Shown here piece after piece: positions 34,891 to 42,673 of a stretch of 64,000 nt of DNA (within the stretch, counting starts at the first letter, position 1; each line of letters starts with the position of its first letter). The position numbers and the translations under genes are program-made. Under the pieces are notes generated by a model, which had not been told where the DNA came from, did no database searches, and saw only the letters and a program-made list of their open reading frames with translations. Source of the DNA: Pseudarthrobacter sp. GA104 (GTDB taxonomy: Bacteria > Actinomycetota > Actinomycetes > Actinomycetales > Micrococcaceae); assembly GCF_009741265.1 (NCBI RefSeq), contig NZ_WOWL01000001.1:3658001-3722000 (forward strand), given 5' to 3'.

Positions 34891-35514
34891 TCAACTCACC
34901 TCCAGACAGGTCTTCAGCCGGATTAATCCGTCACGGATCCGGGATTTTATGGTCGGTACTGCTGCGTTCAGGCGTTCGGCAACTTCCCGGTACGTGAGGC
35001 CGCCGTAGTAGGCCAGCCGCACCGACTCCTGCTGCGTTTCGGTCAGCGTTCCCAGGCAACGGACCACGGCCTCGGCTTCCAGTCTGCTCCCGACCTGGTC
35101 CGACACTGTGTCGTGGTCGATGTCCTGGGTGCTGGCGCCGTATTTGGCCTCGCGGTCAGTGGAGGATTGCGAGGACCGGACTCTGTCCACAGCGCGGCGG
35201 TGCGAAATGGTCATTAGCCAGGAGAGCGGGCTCCCGGCCTTGGGATCGAACTTCGCCGCGTTCTGCCACACCTGGAGGAAGACCTCCTGCGTGGTGTCTT
35301 CGCTGAGTTCGGGGTCGATCAGCACGCGGCGGGCCATACCGAAAACCCGGCGCGACGTGAGTCGGTAGAACTCGGCGAAGGCGGCCTGGTCGCCCCGGCC
35401 TATGCCTTCCAGCAGGACTGAAAGCCGGTGGCTGAGATCGGCCGGAGGGTCAGTTACCGCGGCATGGGCCTCGGAATGCGGGGCCTCGGAATGCGGGGCA
35501 TTGGGGGTTTCCAT
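34891..35514 (-). CDS. sigK: ECF RNA polymerase sigma factor SigK
   Basis: A 207-aa ECF sigma factor. Region 2 is FYRLTSRRVFGMARRVLI with the core-binding TTQEVFLQVWQNAAKFD and SPLSWLMTISHRRAVDRVR. Region 4 has the helix-turn-helix LAYYGGLTYREVAERLNAAVPTIKSRIRDGL. Residues APHSE occur twice in tandem near the N-terminus. The ATG at 35514 was chosen because a TATGCT hexamer lies 8 nt upstream (leaderless) and longer frames add unrelated sequence. Together with rskA it forms a sigma/anti-sigma module. The target regulon is not visible here. Confidence 0.92.
   Translation of the reverse strand: METPNAPHSEAPHSEAHAAVTDPPADLSHRLSVLLEGIGRGDQAAFAEFYRLTSRRVFGMARRVLIDPELSEDTTQEVFLQVWQNAAKFDPKAGSPLSWLMTISHRRAVDRVRSSQSSTDREAKYGASTQDIDHDTVSDQVGSRLEAEAVVRCLGTLTETQQESVRLAYYGGLTYREVAERLNAAVPTIKSRIRDGLIRLKTCLEVS
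35466..35495. repeat. Two 15-bp tandem repeats inside sigK
   Basis: Two exact copies of GGGCCTCGGAATGCG, which on the minus strand encode the doubled APHSE peptide of the SigK N-terminus. Confidence 0.9.
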
Positions 35515-35522
35515 TACTACCA

Positions 35523-35528
35523 AGCATA
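35523..35528 (-). promoter_or_regulatory. -10 hexamer for a leaderless start (sigK)
   Basis: TATGCT on the minus strand, 8 nt before the ATG at 35514. No -35 or SigK-type motif is clear. Confidence 0.45.
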
Positions 35529-35683
35529 AGTGTCCGGACCGTGAATCCTCAGCAGTGCCGCCCCGGCTGCTGCGGGCGGTCCTGGAACGTGACTCCAGCA
35601 ATGTCACCTGCAGCTCCTTGAACACGATGGAATGTTGTCGGGAGTGATTCGACGCCGCAGCAGGGGCGGATGGGTTGGCTGGG

Positions 35684-35727
35684 AAAAATGATACGGCCCG
35701 CCCGTTGTGTGCCTGGAACGGAGCGGG
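35684..35727 (-). terminator. Terminator after trmL
   Basis: Arms 35697-35706 and 35717-35727 pair with one bulge. On the minus strand the hairpin is followed by CATTTTT. It lies immediately downstream of the trmL stop. Confidence 0.6.
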
Positions 35728-36195
35728 TCAGATCCTGGCGCCGGCGAAGCCCTGTTGGCGCCACGCTTCGTACACGGCGATGGAGGCGGCGTTGGCCAGG
35801 TTCAGGGAGCGCAGTGCCGGCAGCATGGGCAACCGGACGGTGGAGGTGACATGGGGATCTGCCTTCAGTTCCGCCGGCAGGCCCACGGATTCCCGTCCGA
35901 ACATCAGGACGTCACCCGGCTGGTAGGAGATGTCCGTGTAGCTGGCGGCTCCGTCCGACGTAAAGGCGTACACCCGTTCCGGCTTCAGGTGCTGCCAGGC
36001 GTCCTCGATGCTCGGGTGCACAGTGACGACGGCGAGGTCGTGGTAGTCGAGGCCGGCCCGTCGGAGTTTCGCATCCGAAAAGTCGAAGCCGAGCGGTTCC
36101 ACGAGGTGCAGTTCGGCCCCGGTGATGGCTGCCAGCCGGATGGCGTTGCCGGTATTGCCGGGGATTTCGGGGGCATGGAAAAGGATGCGGAACAC
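35728..36195 (-). CDS. trmL: tRNA (cytidine/uridine-34 2'-O)-methyltransferase TrmL
   Basis: A 155-aa SPOUT-fold enzyme that methylates the ribose of the wobble nucleotide in tRNA-Leu, using S-adenosylmethionine. The family string is complete: ILFHAPEIPGNTGNAIRLA at the N-terminus, VEPLGFDFSDAKLRRAGLDY, then the SAM knot LMFGRESVGLPAEL and RLPMLPALRSLNLANAASI. Length is typical. It begins at GTG with TAGGAT 6 nt upstream and no ribosome site, so it is probably leaderless. It lies between the sigK and J-domain genes on the same strand. Confidence 0.94.
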   Translation of the reverse strand: MFRILFHAPEIPGNTGNAIRLAAITGAELHLVEPLGFDFSDAKLRRAGLDYHDLAVVTVHPSIEDAWQHLKPERVYAFTSDGAASYTDISYQPGDVLMFGRESVGLPAELKADPHVTSTVRLPMLPALRSLNLANAASIAVYEAWRQQGFAGARI

Positions 36196-36201
36196 GGTTC
36201 C

Positions 36202-36207
36202 ATCCTA
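36202..36207 (-). promoter_or_regulatory. -10 hexamer for a leaderless start (trmL)
   Basis: TAGGAT on the minus strand, 6 nt before the GTG at 36195. No -35 is clear. Confidence 0.5.
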
Positions 36208-36237
36208 GCGACCGTTGCAGGCGCAGGGCGTCCAGGG

Positions 36238-37188
36238 TCAGTGCATGCCGCGCAGCAGCCTGGCCAGCACCGGAACGTTCACCGTATTGGGGGCCGGCCC
36301 GGCGGCAAGGAACTCCTTGAGGCCACGCACCATCCCCGCGGCATTGACCACCTGTACGGCTTCCAACCCGCCTGCCGACCGGCGGTGGTTGTCGATCACC
36401 GGCTCATGGAGGTTGCCGCCCGGACTGAGCACGACGGTCCAGCCTGTGACATTCAGTTCCGGGAAGATGTCCTGCATGGCACGCACCACGTGTGCGAGCT
36501 GCGGCGGGGGGATGGCACGGCCGCCGTGGTTCAAGGTCCGGCCGTCCCAGGCATAGGCTCCCTTGGGCAACAGCATGGAGCCGATCAGCGCCAGCCGGTA
36601 CCCGGACAGCACAGCATGGTCGATGTGGCTGTTGTCCGCGGGGGACTGGAGGCCATTAATGAGCCTGGCGGCCGGAATTGCCGGCAGGACCTGTCGGGTG
36701 AGGAGCTGGACGGTGCGCATTTCCCGCTGGATGCGTGCCTCGGCGCCGAATATTCCACGCTTCCGGGGCATGCCGTGGACCTGCTGGCTGGCGAGTTCCA
36801 GCGGGATAAGGGGAACGTCGCCGGCAGGAACGCTGTCGTACGCCGGGACGTAGACCGGGGGATCTCCGGCGGTGTTGCGGGCGTTGCCTGGCCGGTGCAC
36901 GGTGGCAGAAGCGCGGCTGCCTGCCGCCGGGGCGTCGAAGTGCGGCTCCCTCCCGGCCTCGTCACCGCGGACAGTGCCGGCGGCGTAGGAGCGGTCGTAG
37001 GCTTTCCTGCGAATGGGGTCGATGAGGGTTTCATAGGCCTTTGTCACCCGCCGGAATGCTGCGGCATCTCCCCCGTGATCGGGGTGGGCCGTGCGGGCAG
37101 CCCGGCGGTAGGCCACCTTGATTTCCTTCTCCGTGGCTGTCACCGGCACGCGAAGCACCTGGTAATACGAGCCGCTGCTCTCGGTCAA
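36238..37188 (-). CDS. J-domain protein with a NERD-like C-terminal domain
   Basis: A 316-aa protein. Residues 1-65 are a J-domain (YYQVLRVPVTATEKEIKVAYRRA, HPD at 35-37, KAYETLIDPIRRKAYD), the Hsp70-stimulating module. A variable Arg/Pro linker follows. From about residue 170 there is a domain resembling NERD nuclease-related folds: NSHIDHAVLSGYRLALI, GAYAWDGRTLNHGG and GWTVVLSPGGNLHEPVIDN. The D-x-K catalytic pattern of active NERDs is not obvious, so it may bind without cutting. No Gly/Phe or zinc-finger region, so it is not a classical DnaJ. The TTG at 37188 has AAAGGA about 7 nt upstream. No dnaK is nearby. Confidence 0.8.
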   Translation of the reverse strand: MTESSGSYYQVLRVPVTATEKEIKVAYRRAARTAHPDHGGDAAAFRRVTKAYETLIDPIRRKAYDRSYAAGTVRGDEAGREPHFDAPAAGSRASATVHRPGNARNTAGDPPVYVPAYDSVPAGDVPLIPLELASQQVHGMPRKRGIFGAEARIQREMRTVQLLTRQVLPAIPAARLINGLQSPADNSHIDHAVLSGYRLALIGSMLLPKGAYAWDGRTLNHGGRAIPPPQLAHVVRAMQDIFPELNVTGWTVVLSPGGNLHEPVIDNHRRSAGGLEAVQVVNAAGMVRGLKEFLAAGPAPNTVNVPVLARLLRGMH

Positions 37189-37409
37189 GCACCCATCCTT
37201 TGGTTGATTCGGCCAGTCTTCGCAGGTAGCCCGGTCTGCACAGTTTAATGGCCCTGCCTGAACAACGACGTTCCGGCCCCGCCGGGTTCCCTGCAGCCGG
37301 CAGGGGCTGGCGTTGCGGGGCGGGGACCAGGGCGTTGGCCCGGGCCCGGATACCTCTAGACTCGTGCATGCGCGGCCGTCCGGCCGCGGCGGGATGCATT
37401 GGGGTAGGA

Positions 37410-38108
37410 ATGGAAATGCCGGCGACGGCGGGAACGGCTGGCTGGGCCGGGCGGCGGCCCGTGCCGATACTGGCAGCCGCAATGGCGGCCCTGCTCATGG
37501 GCGGCTGCAGCGTTGAGGTACGGGACCCGGCGGCTCCGGAACCTGCGGCCAGCACGCCCGCAGTGGCTACGCCCACCATAACGCCGGGCCACGACGCTGA
37601 GGCAGTAGCCGGCCGGGACCTGCCCTTTGCTGCCGGCGGCACCCTGGCCCCGGGGGTGCCGGTTGGAATCTCGGATGGACTCAAGGAAGCTCCGGGCTGG
37701 AAGGCCGGGAGCCGCAACGTCGCGGGCGAAAGCCGGTACACCAAGGCCGACGGATGCCTGGTTGCCGCCAAAGCCCGCACCAACCAGAACGCCCTTGCCA
37801 GGGCTGATGACCGGGAATCGACCATTGCCCTCTTCGAATACCTTGATCCGTCCATCCTGCCCGGCTACCTGAAAACGGAGACCCTGCAGTGGGGCGCATC
37901 CCCGGAAGGGCCAGGGCGCGCGGTGGAGGTGCTGGCCCTGGAGCCGGCACCGCAGCCGGGCGGCAGGGCAACGGCTGTGCTGGCCAGGCTTTTCGGCACG
38001 GCCGGTTCGTCGGTCTATGTCTCCATCTCCTGCCCGGACGCCGCCTCGCTCGCGTCGGCCAGGTTCGACGTCGTGCGTTTCCTGCCTCTGGTCCCGCCGG
38101 CCGGCTAG
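37410..38108 (+). CDS. Hypothetical lipoprotein
   Basis: A 232-aa protein I do not recognise. It has a lipoprotein signal with twin Arg (GRRPVPILAAAMAALLMGGC), the lipidated Cys at 33, then an Ala/Pro/Thr linker and a mature domain of about 180 residues with two further cysteines (DGCLVAAKA, SISCPDAA) that could form a disulfide. No enzyme motif is visible. The ATG at 37410 is my choice. A TAGACT hexamer at 37357-37362 lies 5 nt before another in-frame ATG (37368), which would give a 14-residue longer signal. It is 53 bp upstream of the cysteine desulfurase gene, which has its own promoter. Confidence 0.7.
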   Translation: MEMPATAGTAGWAGRRPVPILAAAMAALLMGGCSVEVRDPAAPEPAASTPAVATPTITPGHDAEAVAGRDLPFAAGGTLAPGVPVGISDGLKEAPGWKAGSRNVAGESRYTKADGCLVAAKARTNQNALARADDRESTIALFEYLDPSILPGYLKTETLQWGASPEGPGRAVEVLALEPAPQPGGRATAVLARLFGTAGSSVYVSISCPDAASLASARFDVVRFLPLVPPAG

Positions 38109-38149
38109 CAGCCCCAGGCGCAGCCGCTCCTGCCTCAAGGCATGGACAG

Positions 38150-38155
38150 TAGAAT
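38150..38155 (+). promoter_or_regulatory. -10 hexamer for a leaderless start (cysteine desulfurase)
   Basis: TAGAAT, 6 nt before the GTG at 38162, a near-consensus -10. The purine run GGGAGG overlaps the start codon and is too close to act as a ribosome site. Confidence 0.6.
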
Positions 38156-38161
38156 TGGGAG

Positions 38162-39391
38162 GTGCCCGTTTACCTGGACCATGCCGCAACCACGCCCCTC
38201 TCACCTGAGGCGCTGGCTGCCTTGACGCGTGAGCTCGCGCGCACCGGGAATCCCTCCTCCCTGCACGGCTCCGGCCGACGCGCCCGCCGCGCGGTGGAAG
38301 ACGCGCGGGAGGCCATTGCGGCTGCAGCGGGGGCCCACCCCTCGGAAGTCATCTTCACCTCGGGGGGCACGGAGTCTGACAACCTGGCCGTCAAGGGCCT
38401 CTACTGGTCACGGGTGGCAGAAAACCCTGCCCGTCGCCGCATCCTGTGTTCCGCCGTCGAGCACCATGCCGTCCTGGACACCGTGGAGTGGCTGGAGCGG
38501 CACGAAGGCGCCGAGGTGGCATGGCTTCCCGTGGACAGCGAGGGGGTCGTGGAACTGACCGCCCTTGAAAAGGAACTTTCCCGTGACCCGGACACCATTG
38601 CCCTGGCAACGGTCATGTGGGCGAACAACGAGGTGGGCACCATCCAGCCCGTCAGCCGGATCGTGGAACTGGCCCACGCCGCAGGGGTGCCCGTGCACTC
38701 CGACGCGGTACAGGCATTCGGTTCGCTTCCCGTGGACTTCAAGGCCTCCGGCTTGGACGCCATGTCAATCTCCGGGCACAAAATCGGCGGACCGGTGGGG
38801 GTGGGGGCCCTCCTGCTAGGGCGGGCGGTGAAACTGACGCCCGTCCAGCACGGCGGCGGCCAGGAACGTGACGTCCGCTCAGGCACGCTGGACACCGCCT
38901 CCATCGCAGCCTTCGCCGCGGCTGCGGAAATGGTTGCGGCCACCCTGGGCCAGGAGTCGGCGCGGATCGCGGCCCTCCGCGACCGGCTGATTGACGGCGT
39001 CCATGCACAGGTTCCGGAAGCCGTCCTGCGGGGTGCCCCAGGGAACGGCCGGCTCCCCGGGAACGCGCACTTCACCTTCCCCGGCTGCGAAGGGGACTCC
39101 CTGCTGTTCCTCCTGGACCTGGCAGGGGTGGAGTCATCCACGGGTTCTGCCTGCACGGCAGGGGTGCCGAGGCCTTCGCACGTCCTGCTGGCCATGGGCC
39201 TGGACGAGGAGACGGCGCGCGGAGCGCAGCGGTTCACCCTGGGCCACGCATCCGTGGAGGCCGACGTCGATGCGCTGCTGGCCGCGCTTCCGGGAGCCTA
39301 TGCACGGGCGCGGCAGGCGGGCATGGCAGGACACGAGTCCAGTATCCAAACCGCAGGAACCCTGGCCCGCCGGGTGCCGGCCCAGGAATGA
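38162..39391 (+). CDS. iscS: Cysteine desulfurase (IscS/NifS family)
   Basis: A 409-aa PLP enzyme that takes sulfur from cysteine as an enzyme-bound persulfide and releases alanine. The N-terminus VYLDHAATTPLSPEAL is diagnostic. PLP residues include HHAVLDTVEW and the Schiff-base Lys207 in SISGHKIGG. The catalytic Cys331 sits in SSTGSACTAG, a short loop. mnmA follows after 133 bp on the same strand, and the pair mirrors mycobacterial Rv3025c-Rv3024c. Likely role: sulfur donor for tRNA thiolation, and possibly for Fe-S clusters. The C-terminal 30 residues are an Ala/Arg-rich extension. Confidence 0.95.
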   Translation: MPVYLDHAATTPLSPEALAALTRELARTGNPSSLHGSGRRARRAVEDAREAIAAAAGAHPSEVIFTSGGTESDNLAVKGLYWSRVAENPARRRILCSAVEHHAVLDTVEWLERHEGAEVAWLPVDSEGVVELTALEKELSRDPDTIALATVMWANNEVGTIQPVSRIVELAHAAGVPVHSDAVQAFGSLPVDFKASGLDAMSISGHKIGGPVGVGALLLGRAVKLTPVQHGGGQERDVRSGTLDTASIAAFAAAAEMVAATLGQESARIAALRDRLIDGVHAQVPEAVLRGAPGNGRLPGNAHFTFPGCEGDSLLFLLDLAGVESSTGSACTAGVPRPSHVLLAMGLDEETARGAQRFTLGHASVEADVDALLAALPGAYARARQAGMAGHESSIQTAGTLARRVPAQE

Positions 39392-39524
39392 CGGGAGCTT
39401 GCCGCGCCCGTCGAATTGACACCGCCGTAGAATAGATAGGCGAAGATCGTTTCCGGGTGACTGCCCGCCTTTTAAGCCGGCCTCCGGCAGTTCGGCCCCG
39501 GAAGTACCCCAACAGAAAGCAAAC

Positions 39525-40664
39525 ATGCGAGTTCTAGCAGCCATGAGCGGCGGAGTCGACTCCGCCGTTGCCGCCGCCCGCGCCGTCGAGGCAGGGCACG
39601 ACGTCGTCGGCGTCCACCTGGCGCTGTCCCGCATGCCCGGAACGTTGCGCACCGGAAGCCGGGGCTGCTGCACCATTGAAGACTCCCGCGATGCATGGCG
39701 CGCCTGCGATGTGCTGGGCATTCCGTACTACGTCTGGGATTTCTCCGAGCGGTTCAAGGAAGACGTCGTCCAGGACTTCATCGATGAATACGCCGCCGGC
39801 CGCACGCCCAACCCCTGCATGCGCTGCAACGAACGGATCAAGTTCGCGGCACTGCTGGAGAAGGCCATCGCGCTGGGCTTCGACGCCGTGTGCACGGGAC
39901 ACTATGCCAAGGTGATCGAGGACGCTGACGGTAACCGCGAACTCCACCGCGCAGCTGACTGGGCCAAGGATCAGAGCTACGTCCTGGGCGTCCTGACCCA
40001 CGAGCAGCTCAAGCACTCCATGTTCCCGCTCGCCGATACGCCGTCCAAGGCTGAAGTGCGTGCAGAGGCGGAGCGGCGCGGCTTGTCTGTAGCTAACAAG
40101 CCGGACAGCCACGACATCTGCTTCATCCCCGACGGTGACACCGCCGGATGGCTGGCGGAAAAGATCGATATGTCCACCGGTGACATCGTGGATGAAACGG
40201 GCACCAAGGTGGGCGAACATCCTGGCGCCAACGCCTTCACCGTGGGCCAGCGCCGCGGACTGAAGCTGGGCACCCCCGCCGCCGACGGCAAGCCGCGGTT
40301 TGTCCTTGAGATCCGGCCCAAGGAGAACAAGGTTGTGGTGGGCCCCGAGGCGCTGCTGGCGATTGACGAGATCCGCGGCATCAAAGTCTCCTGGGCCGGA
40401 ATGCCCATCGCTGAAGTAGGGACGGGCGGGGACTTCGAATGCCACGCGCAGGTCCGTGCCCACGGCGATCCCGTTCCTGCCACTGCACGCATGGAGCCGG
40501 CCGGCCGGGATACGGAAGCGGGCGGAGGCCAGCTCGTCGTCCGGCTCGCCACTCCGCTGCGTGGAGTGGCCCCCGGGCAGACGATAGTCCTTTACCAGGG
40601 CAGCCGCGTGCTGGGCCAGGCAACGATCGACGCTGCCCGCTCGCTTCAGCGCGCCGCGCTCTAG
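39525..40664 (+). CDS. mnmA: tRNA-specific 2-thiouridylase MnmA
   Basis: A 379-aa enzyme that makes 2-thiouridine at the wobble position of tRNA Lys, Glu and Gln, using ATP and a persulfide sulfur. The PP-loop is MSGGVDSAVAA (7-17). The two catalytic cysteines are present: Cys98 in NPCMRCN and Cys199 in SHDICFIPDGD. The C-terminal beta-barrel RNA-binding region holds GANAFTVGQRRGLKLG. A TAGAAT/TAGATA-like -10 lies about 90 nt upstream, so this gene may have its own promoter with a leader in addition to read-through from the cysteine desulfurase gene. Followed by a terminator. Confidence 0.96.
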   Translation: MRVLAAMSGGVDSAVAAARAVEAGHDVVGVHLALSRMPGTLRTGSRGCCTIEDSRDAWRACDVLGIPYYVWDFSERFKEDVVQDFIDEYAAGRTPNPCMRCNERIKFAALLEKAIALGFDAVCTGHYAKVIEDADGNRELHRAADWAKDQSYVLGVLTHEQLKHSMFPLADTPSKAEVRAEAERRGLSVANKPDSHDICFIPDGDTAGWLAEKIDMSTGDIVDETGTKVGEHPGANAFTVGQRRGLKLGTPAADGKPRFVLEIRPKENKVVVGPEALLAIDEIRGIKVSWAGMPIAEVGTGGDFECHAQVRAHGDPVPATARMEPAGRDTEAGGGQLVVRLATPLRGVAPGQTIVLYQGSRVLGQATIDAARSLQRAAL

Positions 40665-40679
40665 ACCCTTATTTTCGAG

Positions 40680-40714
40680 CACCGCCCCGGTTCCGCCGGG
40701 GCGGTGTTCTTTGT
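40680..40714 (+). terminator. Rho-independent terminator after mnmA
   Basis: An 11-bp perfect stem (40680-40690 with 40696-40706) with loop TTCCG, followed by TTCTTTGTT. Confidence 0.85.
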
Positions 40715-40755
40715 TGTGCGCGCCCTGGCGGGAGGACCGGGGCTCATTCAGGTAA

Positions 40756-40779
40756 ATTTTGTGTCTCAACTCACAAAAT
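40756..40779. promoter_or_regulatory. 24-nt palindrome, possible operator of the peptide importer
   Basis: Perfect 8-bp arms ATTTTGTG and CACAAAAT around an 8-nt centre, about 120 nt upstream of the oligopeptide-binding gene. It is A/T-rich in a G/C-rich genome and a TTGACT lies just downstream (40795-40800). It could be a repressor site; nothing else identifies it. Confidence 0.5.
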
Positions 40780-40901
40780 CGTCCCGTCTGAGGGTTGACT
40801 CTCTGATTGAATCTAGGCATCAGCACCGCGCGCTTCCCGCCTGAGCACATGTACCCGTCAGCGGTCGGCGGGCGCGCACTCATCGAACAGAAAGTTCACA
40901 G

Positions 40902-42533
40902 ATGACGAAGAGCAACAAAGCACTGCATGGCGCAATCGCGCTGGCAGGCATCTCCGCAATCGCACTGACAGCCTGCACGGGCCCCTCAGGCGGCGGCGGA
41001 ACCTCAACCGGCGAGGCAGGAGGCGGTGCCATCACCTACGGCACCACGGACAAGGTGGTCACCCTCGACCCCGCCGGATCCTATGACGGCGGATCCTTCA
41101 TGGTGATGAACCAGATCTACCCGTTCCTGCTCAACTACAAGCCCGGCACTGCAGACGCCGCGCCGGACATCGCCGAGTCCGCCTCCTTCACCAGCCCCAC
41201 CGAGTACACGGTGAAGCTGAAGCCCGGCCTGAAGTTCGCCAACGGCAACACGCTGGACTCCTCGGACGTCGTGTTCTCCTTCAAGCGGGTCAAGGCCATT
41301 GACGATCCCAACGGCCCGGCCTCACTGCTTTCGAACATGGAAAAGATCGAAGCGACGGACCCCAACACCGTCGTGTTCACCCTTGCGGCCGGAAATGACC
41401 AGGTGTTCCCTGGCGTCCTCGCCTCCAACCCCGGGCCGATCGTGGACGAGCAGGTCTTCCCGGCGGACAAGGTCATGGACGACGACGCCATCGTCGCCGC
41501 AAAGCCCTTCGCCGGCCAGTACACGATTGAAAGCTACAAGAAGAACGAACTGGTCAGCTTCAAACCCAATCCGGACTACCAGGGCCTGCTTGGCAAGGCG
41601 GCCAACGACGGCGCAACCCTCAAGCACTATGCCGACCCGAACAACCTGAAGCTCGACGTGCAGCAGGGCAACATTGACGTTGCCGGCCGCATCCTCACGG
41701 CCACGGACGTCGCCGACCTCGAGAAGGATTCCAAGGTCAAGGTCCACAAGGGCCCGGGCGGGGAACTGCGCTACATGGTCTTCAACTTCGACACCATGCC
41801 GTTCGGCGCGAAGACGCCCGAAGCCGATCCCGCGAAGTCGCTGGCCGTGCGCCAGGCGATAGCACACCTCGTTGACCGCGATGTCATCGCCTCCCAGGTC
41901 TTCAAGAACACCTACACTCCGGTCTATTCCTACGTCCCCAAGGAATTCGAAGGAGCAGCGGAGCCGCTGAAGAGCCTGTACGGCGACGGAAACGGCAAGC
42001 CAAGCGTGGACAAGGCCAAGAAGGTCCTGGCCGACGCCGGCGTCACCTCCGTGGTTGACCTGAAGCTGCAGTACACGGACCGCTACGGTACGTCAGCTGC
42101 CGACGAGTACGCCCTGGTCAAGGAGCAGCTTGAGAAGTCAGGTCTCTTCGCCGTTGACCTGAAGTCCACGGAATGGACCACCTACACCAAGGAGCGCCGC
42201 GCGGACGCGTACCCGGTGTACCAGCTGGGCTGGTTCCCGGACTACTCGGACGCGGACAACTACCTGACCCCGTTCTTTATTCCGGGCAACTTCCTCGGCA
42301 ACCACTACGAGAACCCCGCCGTCACGGAAATCGTGAAGAAACAGCTCGTCACCACGGACAAGGCGGAACGCAGCGATCTCCTGGGCCAGGCCCAGGAAGC
42401 CATTGCGAAGGACCTCTCCACGCTCCCGCTGCTGCAGGGCGCCCAGGTAATGGTGGCCGGAACGGATGTCAAGGGAGTCGAGAAGACCCTGGACGCGTCC
42501 TTCAAGACCCGTCTTGGCGTGATGTCCAAGTAG
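40902..42533 (+). CDS. Oligopeptide-type ABC transporter substrate-binding lipoprotein
   Basis: A 543-aa family-5 (DppA/OppA) extracellular binding protein. The lipobox is IALTAC with Cys25, then a Gly-rich linker. The core has family features: TYGTTDKVVTLDPAGSYDG, the YTVKLKPGLKFANGN strand, DSSDVVFSFKRV, and YPVYQLGWFPDYSDADNYL near residue 435. It delivers peptides, or possibly another oligomeric ligand, to the two permeases downstream. First gene of a four-gene transporter operon, followed by a long hairpin before the permease genes that could set a higher level for this subunit. Confidence 0.94.
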   Translation: MTKSNKALHGAIALAGISAIALTACTGPSGGGGTSTGEAGGGAITYGTTDKVVTLDPAGSYDGGSFMVMNQIYPFLLNYKPGTADAAPDIAESASFTSPTEYTVKLKPGLKFANGNTLDSSDVVFSFKRVKAIDDPNGPASLLSNMEKIEATDPNTVVFTLAAGNDQVFPGVLASNPGPIVDEQVFPADKVMDDDAIVAAKPFAGQYTIESYKKNELVSFKPNPDYQGLLGKAANDGATLKHYADPNNLKLDVQQGNIDVAGRILTATDVADLEKDSKVKVHKGPGGELRYMVFNFDTMPFGAKTPEADPAKSLAVRQAIAHLVDRDVIASQVFKNTYTPVYSYVPKEFEGAAEPLKSLYGDGNGKPSVDKAKKVLADAGVTSVVDLKLQYTDRYGTSAADEYALVKEQLEKSGLFAVDLKSTEWTTYTKERRADAYPVYQLGWFPDYSDADNYLTPFFIPGNFLGNHYENPAVTEIVKKQLVTTDKAERSDLLGQAQEAIAKDLSTLPLLQGAQVMVAGTDVKGVEKTLDASFKTRLGVMSK

Positions 42534-42561
42534 GTCCACTGAACAATCCGGCTCTGACCTA

Positions 42562-42614
42562 AGACGGGGCGGGACGCGGTGCGCCTGCACAGGTGCGCGT
42601 GTCCCGCCCCGTCT
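42562..42614 (+). terminator. Long intercistronic hairpin (attenuator-like)
   Basis: A perfect 14-bp outer stem (42562-42575 with 42601-42614) around a GC-rich inner part that can fold further. It lies between the binding-protein gene and the permease genes. No T-run follows, so partial termination or mRNA stabilisation is more likely than full stop. Confidence 0.65.
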
Positions 42615-42673
42615 GCTGGTCGGGAAGCGGTGAACGCCCACCGCGGGCACCGCAAATAACAACCTGAGGCACC

